Shown: in pieces, positions 1 to 7,902 of the stretch
Numbering within the stretch: the stretch's first letter is position 1
How the letters are laid out: every line of letters starts with the position of its first letter
Source: an uncultured Bacteroidales bacterium
Lineage (GTDB): Bacteria > Bacteroidota > Bacteroidia > Bacteroidales > P3
Direction of reading: 5' to 3'
Length of the DNA stretch: 64,000 nucleotides
Assembly: GCA_900318835.1 (NCBI GenBank)
Contig: ONLW01000001.1
Span: 1 to 64,000 of the forward strand
Made by a program: the position numbers and the translations under genes
The notes under the pieces: generated by a model
Told to the model about the DNA's origin: nothing
Databases searched by the model: none
Seen by the model: only the letters and a program-made list of their open reading frames with translations

Positions 1-110
1 CAACAATAATCAACTCAACGATTTCAAAGAACTCAACAATTCAAATGGACAATTATTGTTAAACTTTTAATATGTTAAATTTTTAGTGGACACTAATGTA
101 ACAAAATAAG

Positions 111-155
111 TAAAGGAATAATAACGGGGCCGACGGCCCCGTTATTATTCCTTTA
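111..155 (-). terminator. Long inverted repeat overlapping the 3' end of the DUF2147 gene
   Basis: A perfect 21-bp inverted repeat (111-131 with 135-155) surrounds a 3-nt loop and has a GC-rich core (ggggcc/ggcccc). It overlaps the stop codon and last three codons of the leftward gene at 145-606. An intrinsic terminator for that gene is the simplest reading; because the flanks are A/T-rich it could work in both directions. Confidence 0.75.
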
Positions 156-606
156 CTTTCGTCCAATAGACACTTTCACCGATACCCATCACCGAGCCTC
201 TAATCTTCAGACGTCCGTCTTTCTCAAACTCTGCTGTCATTTTGGCTCTCATGCCACGCTGGGGATCATAAATCTTGGTACCGTCCCAACGCTGTTTCTT
301 GGCATTGTATTCAAGACTACTAAATAGAACCACTTGGTCACACGGAACACAGCGCAACTTCTCATCCGGATTCTTCGCGTCCAATCTCTTCTTGCCTTTG
401 GCATCGTTGGGATTCTCCATCCAGATAATCTGTCCTCGGTAGGTACCATTCTTCAATTTAACAATCTTCGCTTTGTACTTCTCACCTCCCTGCATACCCT
501 CATACACTCCAACAATATTGTCCCCAACCCCGTTCAAACCCTTCTGTCCCATCACCACACTCACACCCAACATCATCATTGCCAATGCAATCAACATTCT
601 TTTCAT
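145..606 (-). CDS. Secreted DUF2147 family protein
   Basis: This 153-residue protein matches the DUF2147 pattern: a short exported protein with GxYEG near the N-terminus, a YRGQIIWMENP motif, a N-P-D-E-K-L segment and WDGTKIYDP, ending in a G-S-V-M-G-I-G stretch. The ATG at 606 is chosen over upstream codons because it begins a clean signal peptide (MKRMLIALAMMMLGVSVVMGQ) and has a purine-rich AAAGGAAAG just upstream. DUF2147 proteins are periplasmic or outer-membrane associated beta-rich proteins of unknown biochemical role. It is transcribed alone, away from the rightward rocD, with the terminator hairpin overlapping its last codons. Confidence 0.85.
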   Translation of the reverse strand: MKRMLIALAMMMLGVSVVMGQKGLNGVGDNIVGVYEGMQGGEKYKAKIVKLKNGTYRGQIIWMENPNDAKGKKRLDAKNPDEKLRCVPCDQVVLFSSLEYNAKKQRWDGTKIYDPQRGMRAKMTAEFEKDGRLKIRGSVMGIGESVYWTKVKE

Positions 607-674
607 ATCTTTCCTTTTTAAACATTTTACCCCGCAAAAATACACAAAAAATTTCACAAACAAAAAAAAATTCG

Positions 675-682
675 TATATTTG
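675..682 (+). promoter_or_regulatory. Bacteroidota -7 promoter box (TATATTTG) upstream of rocD
   Basis: TATATTTG fits the Bacteroidota sigma-ABfr -7 consensus TAnnTTTG and lies 44 bp before the rocD ATG. A clear -33 TTTG is not visible, so the call rests on the -7 box alone. Confidence 0.6.
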
Positions 683-726
683 CACCGTTTTCCTTAATTT
701 ATCATCATCATTAAAAACTTACAACT

Positions 727-1947
727 ATGACAAAATCAGAACAATTCATGGAAATGGAAGCCCGTTACGGCGCCCACAACTATCACCCACTTCCCGTCGT
801 CCTTGCCAAAGGAGAAGGAGCTTTCGTCTGGGACTGCGAAGGCAAGCGCTACTACGACTTCCTCTCTGCCTACTCCGCAGTCAACCAAGGCCATTGCCAC
901 CCCAAAATCGTCAAAGCCATGTGCGACCAAGCCCACGAGCTCACCCTCTCTTCACGCGCCTTCTACAACAACTGCCTTGGTGAATGGGAGAAATATGTCA
1001 CCCAGTACTTCGGCTACGACAAAGTCCTCCCCATGAACACCGGCGCCGAAGCCGACGAAACAGCCCTCAAACTCGCTCGCCGCTGGGGCGTCGTTAAAAA
1101 AGGCATCCCCAACGACGAAGTCCTCATCGTCTGCTGCGAAGGCAACTTCCACGGCCGCACCATCACCATCATCACCATGTCCAACGACCCCGAATCCTAC
1201 GCCAACTACGGCCCCATGACCCCAGGCTTCATCCGCATCCCCTACAATGACCCCGACGCCCTCGAGCGCTGCCTCGCACAGCACGGCGACAAAGTTGCCG
1301 GATTCCTTCTCGAACCCATCCAGGGTGAGGCTGGCGTCTACGTCCCCGACGACGGATACCTCAAAAAATGCTACGACATCTGCCACAAATACAACGTACT
1401 CTTCATGGCCGACGAAGTCCAGTGCGGCATCGCCCGCACCGGCCGCATGCTCGCCTGCGACCACGAAAACGTCCGTCCCGACCTCCTCATCCTCGGCAAA
1501 GCCCTCGGTGGTGGCGTCATGCCCGTCTCCGCTGTCCTCGCCGACGACGACATCATGCTCAACATTAAACCCGGCGAGCACGGCTCCACCTTCGGTGGCA
1601 ACCCCATCGCCGCCAAAGTCTCCATCGCCGCCCTTCAGGTCATCAAGGACGAACACCTCATGGAAAATGCCGACCGCCTAGGTAAGATTTTCCGCGAAGA
1701 AATGAGCAATTTTGTGAGCCCCATGATCGAAAAGGTGCGCGGCAAAGGCCTCCTCAACGCCATCATCATCAAACCCCACAACGGCAAGGAAGCCTGGGAT
1801 GTCTGCCTCAAAATGCGCGACCTCGGCGTCCTCGCCAAACCCACCCACCAACACATCATCCGCTTCGCTCCCCCGCTCGTCATCACCGAGGAACAGCTCC
1901 GTGCTGCCATGGAGCTTACCAAAGAGGCCATCAAGTCTTTTGAATGA
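727..1947 (+). CDS. rocD: Ornithine aminotransferase (ornithine-oxo-acid transaminase)
   Basis: A full-length (406 residue) class III PLP-dependent aminotransferase. It would move the delta-amino group of ornithine to 2-oxoglutarate, giving glutamate semialdehyde (arginine/ornithine breakdown and proline link). The N-terminal [13 protein letters not shown] segment, the G-R-T-I-T-I segment after [19 protein letters not shown], and the PLP lysine in [10 protein letters not shown] (about K258) are typical of RocD rather than acetylornithine aminotransferase. It is a cytosolic single-gene unit with its own promoter. Its stop overlaps the 3' end of the convergent M23 peptidase gene by 17 bp, so the two transcripts are antisense at their ends. 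Confidence 0.93.
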   Translation: MTKSEQFMEMEARYGAHNYHPLPVVLAKGEGAFVWDCEGKRYYDFLSAYSAVNQGHCHPKIVKAMCDQAHELTLSSRAFYNNCLGEWEKYVTQYFGYDKVLPMNTGAEADETALKLARRWGVVKKGIPNDEVLIVCCEGNFHGRTITIITMSNDPESYANYGPMTPGFIRIPYNDPDALERCLAQHGDKVAGFLLEPIQGEAGVYVPDDGYLKKCYDICHKYNVLFMADEVQCGIARTGRMLACDHENVRPDLLILGKALGGGVMPVSAVLADDDIMLNIKPGEHGSTFGGNPIAAKVSIAALQVIKDEHLMENADRLGKIFREEMSNFVSPMIEKVRGKGLLNAIIIKPHNGKEAWDVCLKMRDLGVLAKPTHQHIIRFAPPLVITEEQLRAAMELTKEAIKSFE

Positions 1948-3610
1948 CATAAGTGACATCTGCCACATTTCCAGCGGCGTCAACCACCTCCACACGGAGC
2001 TTGTTGGCACCGCTTTTCATTTTCCCTTTGGCGTCGATAGTCAACGTGGCACTCTTGCCGTCAAACTCGGCCAGAATCCACTCCCCGTTCAAGTAGCAGT
2101 TATAAGTCTCGACACCACTCAGGTTATCGCTGATTCTCAACTTTATAATATTCGACTTAAGCCGTTTCCCTTCCTTGAAATTCACGGGACTAATCCTCGG
2201 CCTCATGTCGTCGACAGCCAGCGCGAACTGACCCCACTCGCGCACCGAAGCCGTATACCAGTCCCCATCCCGGCCAGTCTTGTAAGCCGTCAGGCGACTG
2301 CCGTCAACTCGCACAACAACAAGCCGGTCAGTTTGCCGGTTAGCCTTGATGGAAAGCGTATAAGCCACGTGGGGTGGCAACTGGTTGCCACAGGGTCGCA
2401 CCGTACACAGCGGCGAAAGATAGCGGACATCTGCGACAGGATAGCACTTCACCCTGTCATCATCATAAAGCATATAGGCCGGAAACACAAGCTTCATCTC
2501 CTCACCCGTGATCTTCAAAGGCTTGTTATAACTCACCGCATAGGTATTCTTGCCACTTTCATCTGTCCACTTTCCACTTTCTACTTCCCCCATGCATCTC
2601 ACACGGAAAGTCTTCTCCGTCAAATTGTTCTTGATATCAAAAGCCCTCACACTGACACTGTGGACAGACTCCGGGGAAAACCTCAGAACTCCACCTCCCG
2701 CACACACCGGAATCCACTTCCCCCTGGCACCCGGCAAAGCCTTGGTGAGGAGGTAGGCCTGCCTTGTCTGGGAAAAAAGCGGATAGTCGATGAGCGCATT
2801 GGACATCCGGCTACTGTCGAGCGGAAATGCCGTTGTCGTGTACTTGAAAAACAGACTCCCGTCGACATAAATCTCCAAACGGTCGACACCGTTCTTGGCA
2901 GTCGACCCTTCGGCAGCATCGGTGGCATACACCCCAAGATGGAAAGGTCCATCCACCGTAACCTCCTCCGAGACAACATCAAACGGATCTCCCACGCTGG
3001 GATACAGACGGATACCCCGAATCACAGGCTTGATGTTATCCACATAAGGAAGCCCCGCCAGCAGAGGGTTGATAGTAACGGCATGGGTATGCATATCCTC
3101 AAGCCCTCCACGGCGTATCTCGAAATGGAGATGGGGACCGCCGCTGCTGCCACTGTTGCCGCTATAGGCCACCACCTGTCCTTTTTTTACCGGTATCTCA
3201 TTCTCGCCAAACAACTTACTGATGGCATACCGCTGCTGGGCATACTGCTCCTTCAACACCGCTTTACCTATGGCACCGGCATAGCCGTCGAGGTGCATAT
3301 AGACTGTCACATAACCATTTGGATGCTTGATATACAGAATCTTTCCGCCACCCCAAGGAGAAATGCTGACACGCGCCACATAGCCATCGGCCGCCGCATG
3401 GACCGGTTGGCCTGTAGCTCCGCCCGTGCGCAAATCCAATCCCGCATGGAAATGACCCATGCGAAACTCCGCAAACGTGGCACTCAACCCGATGTCCATA
3501 TCCAACGGATTGCGGAAATACCCCTCCGGAAGTTCCTGGGAACAAGCATCAAACGGCAACAACACCGAAACAATCACAACAGCCGACAGCAGAAAAAGGA
3601 AACGCCTCAT
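1931..3610 (-). CDS. Secreted M23 family metallopeptidase
   Basis: A 559-residue exported protein with an N-terminal signal peptide (about residues 1-24) and an early LytM/M23 domain. The zinc ligands are visible: H53 and D59 in HFHAGLDL, then H160-L-H162 in [15 protein letters not shown] (H106) is the usual additional histidine. M23 enzymes cleave peptidoglycan peptide bridges or act as envelope peptidases. The remaining roughly 390 residues look like beta-sandwich domains, including a C-terminal segment with DNLSGVETY and WILAEFDGK, and probably position the enzyme. A 35-bp array of 7-bp units (2553-2587) lies inside the gene around residues 340-353. It is the only gene in its leftward unit and converges on rocD. 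Confidence 0.88.
   Translation of the reverse strand: MRRFLFLLSAVVIVSVLLPFDACSQELPEGYFRNPLDMDIGLSATFAEFRMGHFHAGLDLRTGGATGQPVHAAADGYVARVSISPWGGGKILYIKHPNGYVTVYMHLDGYAGAIGKAVLKEQYAQQRYAISKLFGENEIPVKKGQVVAYSGNSGSSGGPHLHFEIRRGGLEDMHTHAVTINPLLAGLPYVDNIKPVIRGIRLYPSVGDPFDVVSEEVTVDGPFHLGVYATDAAEGSTAKNGVDRLEIYVDGSLFFKYTTTAFPLDSSRMSNALIDYPLFSQTRQAYLLTKALPGARGKWIPVCAGGGVLRFSPESVHSVSVRAFDIKNNLTEKTFRVRCMGEVESGKWTDESGKNTYAVSYNKPLKITGEEMKLVFPAYMLYDDDRVKCYPVADVRYLSPLCTVRPCGNQLPPHVAYTLSIKANRQTDRLVVVRVDGSRLTAYKTGRDGDWYTASVREWGQFALAVDDMRPRISPVNFKEGKRLKSNIIKLRISDNLSGVETYNCYLNGEWILAEFDGKSATLTIDAKGKMKSGANKLRVEVVDAAGNVADVTYVIQKT
2553..2587. repeat. Intragenic array of five 7-bp units (CCACTTT type) in the M23 gene
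   Basis: Units read ccacttt, catctgt, ccacttt, ccacttt, ctacttc on the plus strand, 35 bp in all. The reading frame continues through the array. It has the same unit length and total length as arrays in murF-alr, murF and mnmE in this window, though the second unit is degenerate. Confidence 0.5.
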
Positions 3611-3782
3611 AATATTATTCTATATAACTCCTAAATTAACAACGAAACCCCTTGACAAATATTTTGCCGACCGATGCAAAAAAAATTTGCCACGCCCCCG
3701 CACTCGGACATGAGAGCAAAAGTATCGCTGCGGGGCAACACCACATCGGAATCCATAAAATATTAACAATCGTTAAACACAA

Positions 3783-3857
3783 ACACCCTACCACAACCCT
3801 ATCAACACCTACCATGGTAGGAGTTGGTTAGGAGTTGGTAAGGAGATGGTAAGTAGA
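3783..3857 (+). repeat. Intergenic 11-bp phased palindromic element, copy 1
   Basis: A cctaccatggtagg centre is followed by 11-bp units (ggtaggagttg, gttaggagttg, gtaaggagatg) and preceded by inverted 11-bp units (ccctaccacaa, ccctatcaaca). Related copies lie at 16886-16961 (opposite orientation), 33448-33533 and 51030-51131, always outside genes. No open frame is maintained. Together with the terminator hairpin to its right it fills the gap 3611-3949. Confidence 0.75.
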
Positions 3858-3891
3858 TCATCGCTATCATTCACAGAGATTTATACAGAAA

Positions 3892-3924
3892 AACGGGCAC
3901 CCGCCATGAAGACGGGTTCCCGTT
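3892..3924 (-). terminator. Hairpin to the right of repeat copy 1
   Basis: Inverted arms aacgggcaccc and gggttcccgtt pair with one mismatch. Read leftward the stem is followed by a run of T, so it looks like an intrinsic terminator for the leftward unit at 3950-5684. A hairpin in the same relative position accompanies copy 3 of the intergenic element (33573-33597). Confidence 0.6.
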
Positions 3925-3949
3925 GGGATCTTGACGCAGTGAAATTAAC

Positions 3950-4382
3950 TTAATAAATGTTAATACCCAAACATCGTACCCATCTTGTTAGATGTCCTAA
4001 CGAATCGTATGTTCCGTACGGCGGCCATATCTTAATGTTCCGCATCTCCTCTGTGGGAGGAAATGTTGGATAGTGGGACATCATTCAAACCGATATCATA
4101 TCGCTGTAAAACAGAATATGTAGTCCGAATGGAATCCCAGCCCACCGCAGACAACAGCTCTGTTGAGAACACGAACAAAGAGATTGTATTTGTTCTATAT
4201 TGTGCATAAATGTCACTCAAATCGGTTTATGCGTCAAAAAAAGTCTGATACTCACCAGACTTTATGTTGACAGCTCGCGGCATCTGAAGAGGTAAACTTG
4301 TGTCTGGATACATTATTATAGATGAATCATAAGGAGGAATCAATGCTGAGCAAACCGACATTTCACACTCCGCATTATTATG
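3950..4382 (-). pseudogene. Decayed duplicate of the neighbouring secreted protein gene
   Basis: Conceptual translation from 4382 leftward aligns with the intact gene at 4401-4898. Matching segments include YPDTSLP for YPDTTLS, TISLFVF for TLVVFVF, QRYDIGLNDV for QRYDLSLSDL, and FPPTEEMRNIKIWPPYGTY for FPPTEGMRDIKMWPPYGTY. It lacks the start codon and signal peptide, has an in-frame TAA at 4227-4229, and needs a frameshift near 4060 to reach the FPPTEE segment; the shifted frame ends at 3950. It begins 19 bp past the stop of its parent gene, so it is a tandem duplicate that lost its 5' end and is no longer translated as a whole. Confidence 0.82.
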
Positions 4383-4400
4383 AAAATTAATAAGTTACCA

Positions 4401-4898
4401 CTATTTTATCCGATGTCCATTTGCTTCATAAGTTCCATACGGCGGCCACATCTTGATATCGCGCATCCCCTCTGTGGGTGGGAATTGCAATCTCCAACTT
4501 AACCGCTGCAAATCACTTAGGCTTAGATCGTATCTTTGTGAGATGCAGTAATTGTTTTTCGAATATTCCCATCCATACAAGGCCAAAGTGTCAGAATTGA
4601 ATACAAACACTACTAGAGTGTCATACTTACACCTAAAATCAACCTCATACGAGTTTCTATTTGTAAAAGCGTCATTATTGGTAGAATGTGATTGGACCAT
4701 AAGATTCCAGCCTGGAGTCATAACATTCTGTACACGCGAAAGTGTAGTGTCTGGATAGTCGTGGCTCTTATCTACATATATCTCACAGTCTGATGCATTA
4801 TAAAACCTTATGTGGTGATGTTGCGTGTCGCTATCCTTGGTGCATGTCATAGCAGTAAACAACAGACATCCACAGCATATTAATATTATTTTTTTCAT
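4401..4898 (-). CDS. Small secreted protein of unknown function, possible lipoprotein
   Basis: This 165-residue protein starts with a hydrophobic export signal (MKKIILICCGCLLFTAMTC) followed by polar KDSD. The C at position 19 could be lipidated, but AMTC is a weak lipobox, so export is better supported than lipidation. The mature part is beta-rich, with YNASDCEIYVDKSHDYPDTT, a YDTLVVFVFNSDTLALYGW strand and a C-terminal WPPYGTYEANGHR. I do not recognise a named family. A tandem decayed copy follows at 3950-4382, and the next gene upstream (5055-5684) is also a small secreted protein. Confidence 0.75.
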   Translation of the reverse strand: MKKIILICCGCLLFTAMTCTKDSDTQHHHIRFYNASDCEIYVDKSHDYPDTTLSRVQNVMTPGWNLMVQSHSTNNDAFTNRNSYEVDFRCKYDTLVVFVFNSDTLALYGWEYSKNNYCISQRYDLSLSDLQRLSWRLQFPPTEGMRDIKMWPPYGTYEANGHRIK

Positions 4899-5054
4899 AA
4901 CTATTTTTATTATTCCTCGTAGTTTTCTAAAGAAAGCCCATTAATTAAACCTGTAACAATATTTTCTCCACGTGGGACAAGGGATGAATGAGGAGAACCC
5001 CTTCTCACATTATTAAACATACCGAAATGGGGAAAATCAACATCTTCTTCATGT

Positions 5055-5684
5055 TTAGCTTTTTAAAATGGTTTTACACACATTTGATGTTCCAGTACAA
5101 ATCTGCAAAAAACACATTCCTTTCGGCAAGTTCGACACATCAATTCTGCCCTGTGTGGAAAGATTGTTTTTCACCATTTCTATAAAACGGATTTCCGTTC
5201 CATAACCATCTCTCAGGACAAGGGGCCGGGTGGAGCCTGTATCTATGAGACTTTGAACAACAAACGCATTCCTATCCCATGGTAAAAAAAATCCACCTAA
5301 GATTATTGTATCTTCCAATGAGAGAGACATATCTACTATCAGAACTTCTTCACTCATACCTTCTCCTTCATCAAAAGCGCGGCACCATAACCTTCCGTTT
5401 CCGGTATCTTCCCTGAGAAAAATGGGGAAATCCAAATGTTCGGCATATTCCTCGTAGTTAAAGATTATATTGTTCTCTGCCTTTTTATATTGGACACCAT
5501 CAATCATAGTATCGTAAGTAGTTCGTATCACACGATATTCGTAATAATCGGGATAACCTATCATCCCCCACCATTCGGTCGACTCCTGCCCGAAAAACGA
5601 CTGGTAGCCTGTCGTGTCTGTGTTTTGTCCCTGTGCAACAATTGTCCAGATAAAGGCCATCGCTATTAATGCTGTCTTTTTCAT
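5055..5684 (-). CDS. Small secreted protein ending in a partial T9SS sorting domain
   Basis: A 209-residue exported protein. The ATG at 5684 starts a clean signal peptide (MKKTALIAMAFIWTIVAQGQ); a GTG two codons earlier is also in frame. The mature part has a WWGMIGYPDYYEYRVIRT segment and a LVLRDGYGTEIRFIE segment. The last about 30 residues (GRIDVSNLPKGMCFLQI, then a short tail ending KTILKS) look like the end of a T9SS type A sorting domain, which would direct secretion through the outer membrane. The normal front half of that domain is missing: RFIE runs straight into VKNNLSTQGRIDVSNLPKG. An internal in-frame deletion joining body to tail is a reasonable inference. It may share a transcript with 4401-4898. 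Confidence 0.72.
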   Translation of the reverse strand: MKKTALIAMAFIWTIVAQGQNTDTTGYQSFFGQESTEWWGMIGYPDYYEYRVIRTTYDTMIDGVQYKKAENNIIFNYEEYAEHLDFPIFLREDTGNGRLWCRAFDEGEGMSEEVLIVDMSLSLEDTIILGGFFLPWDRNAFVVQSLIDTGSTRPLVLRDGYGTEIRFIEMVKNNLSTQGRIDVSNLPKGMCFLQICTGTSNVCKTILKS

Positions 5685-5963
5685 GACCACTTTTTTATTT
5701 CGTTAATATCATTAGTTTACCGTCAACAACCTGTCCATCAAAAACAGGCTACACTTGTGACTGGTATTTAGTTTTTTTATTTACCCTTCTCTGTTGTTAG
5801 TTGGTTCCCGTTATGCACCCTCTCTTCTATATATTAGTTGCAAAGATAGGGAAAATGTAACACAAAATACAAAGATTTAACTTCTGTTAACATTATTCTC
5901 TTTCCCCTCCCCAATTTCCCTGCACAATTCTCCCTTGTCCGAGGGAGAAAAATACCCATCCGT

Positions 5964-6006
5964 TTATACAATAACCACCCCAAAATGCAAAATAGGATAT
6001 TGGCGA
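5964..6006. repeat. Conserved non-coding element, copy 1 of 2
   Basis: About 41 bp beginning tatacaataaccacccc and containing caaaataggatattgg is about 85% identical to 40037-40078, upstream of the sigma factor gene. Both copies are intergenic and lie about 80 and 20 bp, respectively, from the nearest start codon. In this gap (5685-6083) the only other structures seen are a weak hairpin near 5928-5949 and the promoter box at 6053. Confidence 0.6.
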
Positions 6007-6052
6007 GCTGCTTTTTATATTTTTTAACACTTCCTGAGTTAAAGTTTTATTG

Positions 6053-6060
6053 TATCTTTG
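6053..6060 (+). promoter_or_regulatory. Bacteroidota -7 promoter box (TATCTTTG) for the leucine-rich-repeat gene
   Basis: TATCTTTG matches TAnnTTTG exactly and lies 23 bp before the ATG at 6084. The box also supports the ATG at 6084 over an upstream in-frame codon at 5985, which would lie before the promoter. Confidence 0.75.
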
Positions 6061-6083
6061 CATACCGAAAAACACCGAGAACA

Positions 6084-6737
6084 ATGTATAAAAAACTGAC
6101 TTTTACCCTATTGACCGCTTTTCTCATAGGATTACCCTCAATGAGGGCACAATATGACTTTGCAACCAAGACGAAAGAAGGACAAACTATTTACTATCAG
6201 ATACTTGACTCTGGAGACAGTGTGCGAGTGACCCATCCAGAGCGAGAATGGCCTTACTATACTGATAACAAGCCTGTTGGCAAATTAACCATTCCAGAGA
6301 TAACGACATACGACGGAAAGTCTTACCGGGTGGTGGAGATAGGGGCCAATGCCTTCTATCGCTGTGACAGCCTGACAGAAGTGCAGGCACACTCCATCCG
6401 ATGTGTGGGGACTCAGGCCTTCTGTGGTTGTACACAACTAGAAACATTTGACTTCCATCATCATTTAATCCATATCGGAGAAGGTTCCTTTGCCTATTGC
6501 CAAGCGCTGAAGTCGGTCAATCTTCCCGGTAATTTGAAGAGCATAGGTATCTCTGCCTTTTCGATGTGCACTGGGTTGCTGGAGGTATTGATTCACCCCG
6601 ATGCCGAACGGCTATGCGATGCCACCACTTTCCATGGTTGCCCATTGATGGAAAAGGTCGAAAATCGGAAAAAACTCGAAAGCGGATGGCTGTTTTGGGG
6701 TGAGAAAAACAAGCCAAATAAAATTTTATCTAACTGA
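6084..6737 (+). CDS. BspA-like leucine-rich repeat (LRR_5) secreted protein
   Basis: A 217-residue protein with a signal peptide (about residues 1-22, ending MRAQ) followed by Treponema/BspA-type leucine-rich repeats. The repeats are visible as VVEIGANAFYRCDSLTEV, CVGTQAFCGCTQLETF, IGEGSFAYCQALKSVNLP and SIGISAFSMCTGLLEV, about 23 residues each. BspA-like proteins are surface proteins that bind host or bacterial partners, but this one is short (about five repeats) and shows no T9SS sorting domain, so its final location is uncertain. The start is fixed by the promoter box 23 bp upstream. Confidence 0.85.
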   Translation: MYKKLTFTLLTAFLIGLPSMRAQYDFATKTKEGQTIYYQILDSGDSVRVTHPEREWPYYTDNKPVGKLTIPEITTYDGKSYRVVEIGANAFYRCDSLTEVQAHSIRCVGTQAFCGCTQLETFDFHHHLIHIGEGSFAYCQALKSVNLPGNLKSIGISAFSMCTGLLEVLIHPDAERLCDATTFHGCPLMEKVENRKKLESGWLFWGEKNKPNKILSN

Positions 6738-6840
6738 TAGTATGTGTTTTAAAAATAATTTTCTATAAAAAATCCTCTATTTCAAAAAATCTTCGTAATA
6801 TTGCGTTTTGATTATAGGCCTATAAAATGTCAAAATTACT

Positions 6841-7839
6841 ATGAAAAGGAGACTAAAAAACGCTGTTTTGGGAGCCATATTGCTGCTTGGAGCAACGGCT
6901 GGCGCCCAAGACGTGGGATTCTCCCAATTCTATGCTAATCCACTCTATTTGAACCCAGCTTTCGCAGGCTCGGCCGTGGCGCCCCGTATCTCACTGACCT
7001 ATCGTGCACAATGGCCTGGTTTAGTGAGTGCTTTCACAACTGTTTCCGCCTCCTACGACCAGTATTTCCAAGACCTCCACGGAGGTTTGGGATTCATCGT
7101 GATGACCGACCGTGTGGGAGACCATGGCGCATTGTCCACCAACATGTTGGGTGCCATGTACGCTTTCCGATTCCAAGTCAGCCGCGACATCTATGCCAGC
7201 ATCGCCCTGCAGGCATCAATTGTCAACACCCACCTGCGCTGGAGCAATGATCTCCGCTTCCCCGACCAAATTGACCGCGAGATGGGTTTCTCCCAACTCA
7301 CTGGTGCACAACCTCCTGATAAACTAAGTCAATGGACTCCTGACTTCAATGCCGGTGTTCTGGTCAGCGGTTCGAAATGGTATGCCGGTATCGCTGCCGC
7401 CCACCTCACACAGCCCAATGTGGCATTCTATTCCACCGACCCTGTACCCATGAAACTCACTGTCCATGGGGGTGGACTCATCAACGTGGCAGAAGAAAGC
7501 CGTCGCCAGTCGTCGCTCGGTCTCGGCACCCCCATCATTTCACCCAATATCGTTTACCAATATCAGGGAGGTTTCCACTATTTTAACTACGGACTCTATT
7601 TGGACTGGATGCCCTTTCTGGTGGGTGTGTGGTTCCGTCACGGCACGGAGAATACCGATGCTTTCATCTTCCAAGCCGGCATTCAGCAGGACTACTGGAA
7701 GGTGGGATACAGCTATGACGTGACAGTGTCGAAACTAGCCAACAGCACCGCTGGTGCACATGAGATTACCGTGGGTGTGATGTTGCCGGTACCCGAACAC
7801 AAGAAGAAAGTCAAGTCCATCCGCTGCCCGTCGTTCTAA
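6841..7839 (+). CDS. porP: PorP/SprF family type IX secretion outer-membrane protein
   Basis: A 332-residue outer-membrane barrel with signal peptide (to about A22, AGAQDVGFSQFY). It carries the family start FSQFYANPLYLNPAFAGS and the C-terminal HEITVGVMLP strand typical of PorP/SprF. In known T9SS, PorP interacts with the PorK/PorN ring and the adhesin-like cargo anchors. The next gene downstream (64 bp) encodes a SUMF1 lipoprotein, matching the porP-porK style of T9SS loci, but porL, porM and porN do not follow. A possible -7-like TAATATTG lies about 40 bp upstream. Some Bacteroidota carry many PorP paralogs, so assignment to the core PorP is not certain. Confidence 0.85.
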   Translation: MKRRLKNAVLGAILLLGATAGAQDVGFSQFYANPLYLNPAFAGSAVAPRISLTYRAQWPGLVSAFTTVSASYDQYFQDLHGGLGFIVMTDRVGDHGALSTNMLGAMYAFRFQVSRDIYASIALQASIVNTHLRWSNDLRFPDQIDREMGFSQLTGAQPPDKLSQWTPDFNAGVLVSGSKWYAGIAAAHLTQPNVAFYSTDPVPMKLTVHGGGLINVAEESRRQSSLGLGTPIISPNIVYQYQGGFHYFNYGLYLDWMPFLVGVWFRHGTENTDAFIFQAGIQQDYWKVGYSYDVTVSKLANSTAGAHEITVGVMLPVPEHKKKVKSIRCPSF

Positions 7840-7902
7840 AATGTTAAAATGAAACTTTTTTTTTAAAAATACGTTATAAAAGAAAATATAAACATCGCTA
7901 AT

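Noticed and set aside
952..1656. 234-codon minus-strand frame inside rocD
   Set aside because: Shadow of the rocD coding sequence caused by codon bias; the product is a Val/Gly/Glu-rich string.
1799..3634. 611-codon plus-strand open frame across the M23 gene
   Set aside because: It is antisense to a gene with signal peptide and zinc motifs, and its own product is low-complexity His/Arg/Pro-rich with no family pattern.
5893..6084. 63-codon minus-strand frame near the conserved element
   Set aside because: It covers the promoter and conserved element of the leucine-rich-repeat gene, and its product shows no family pattern.
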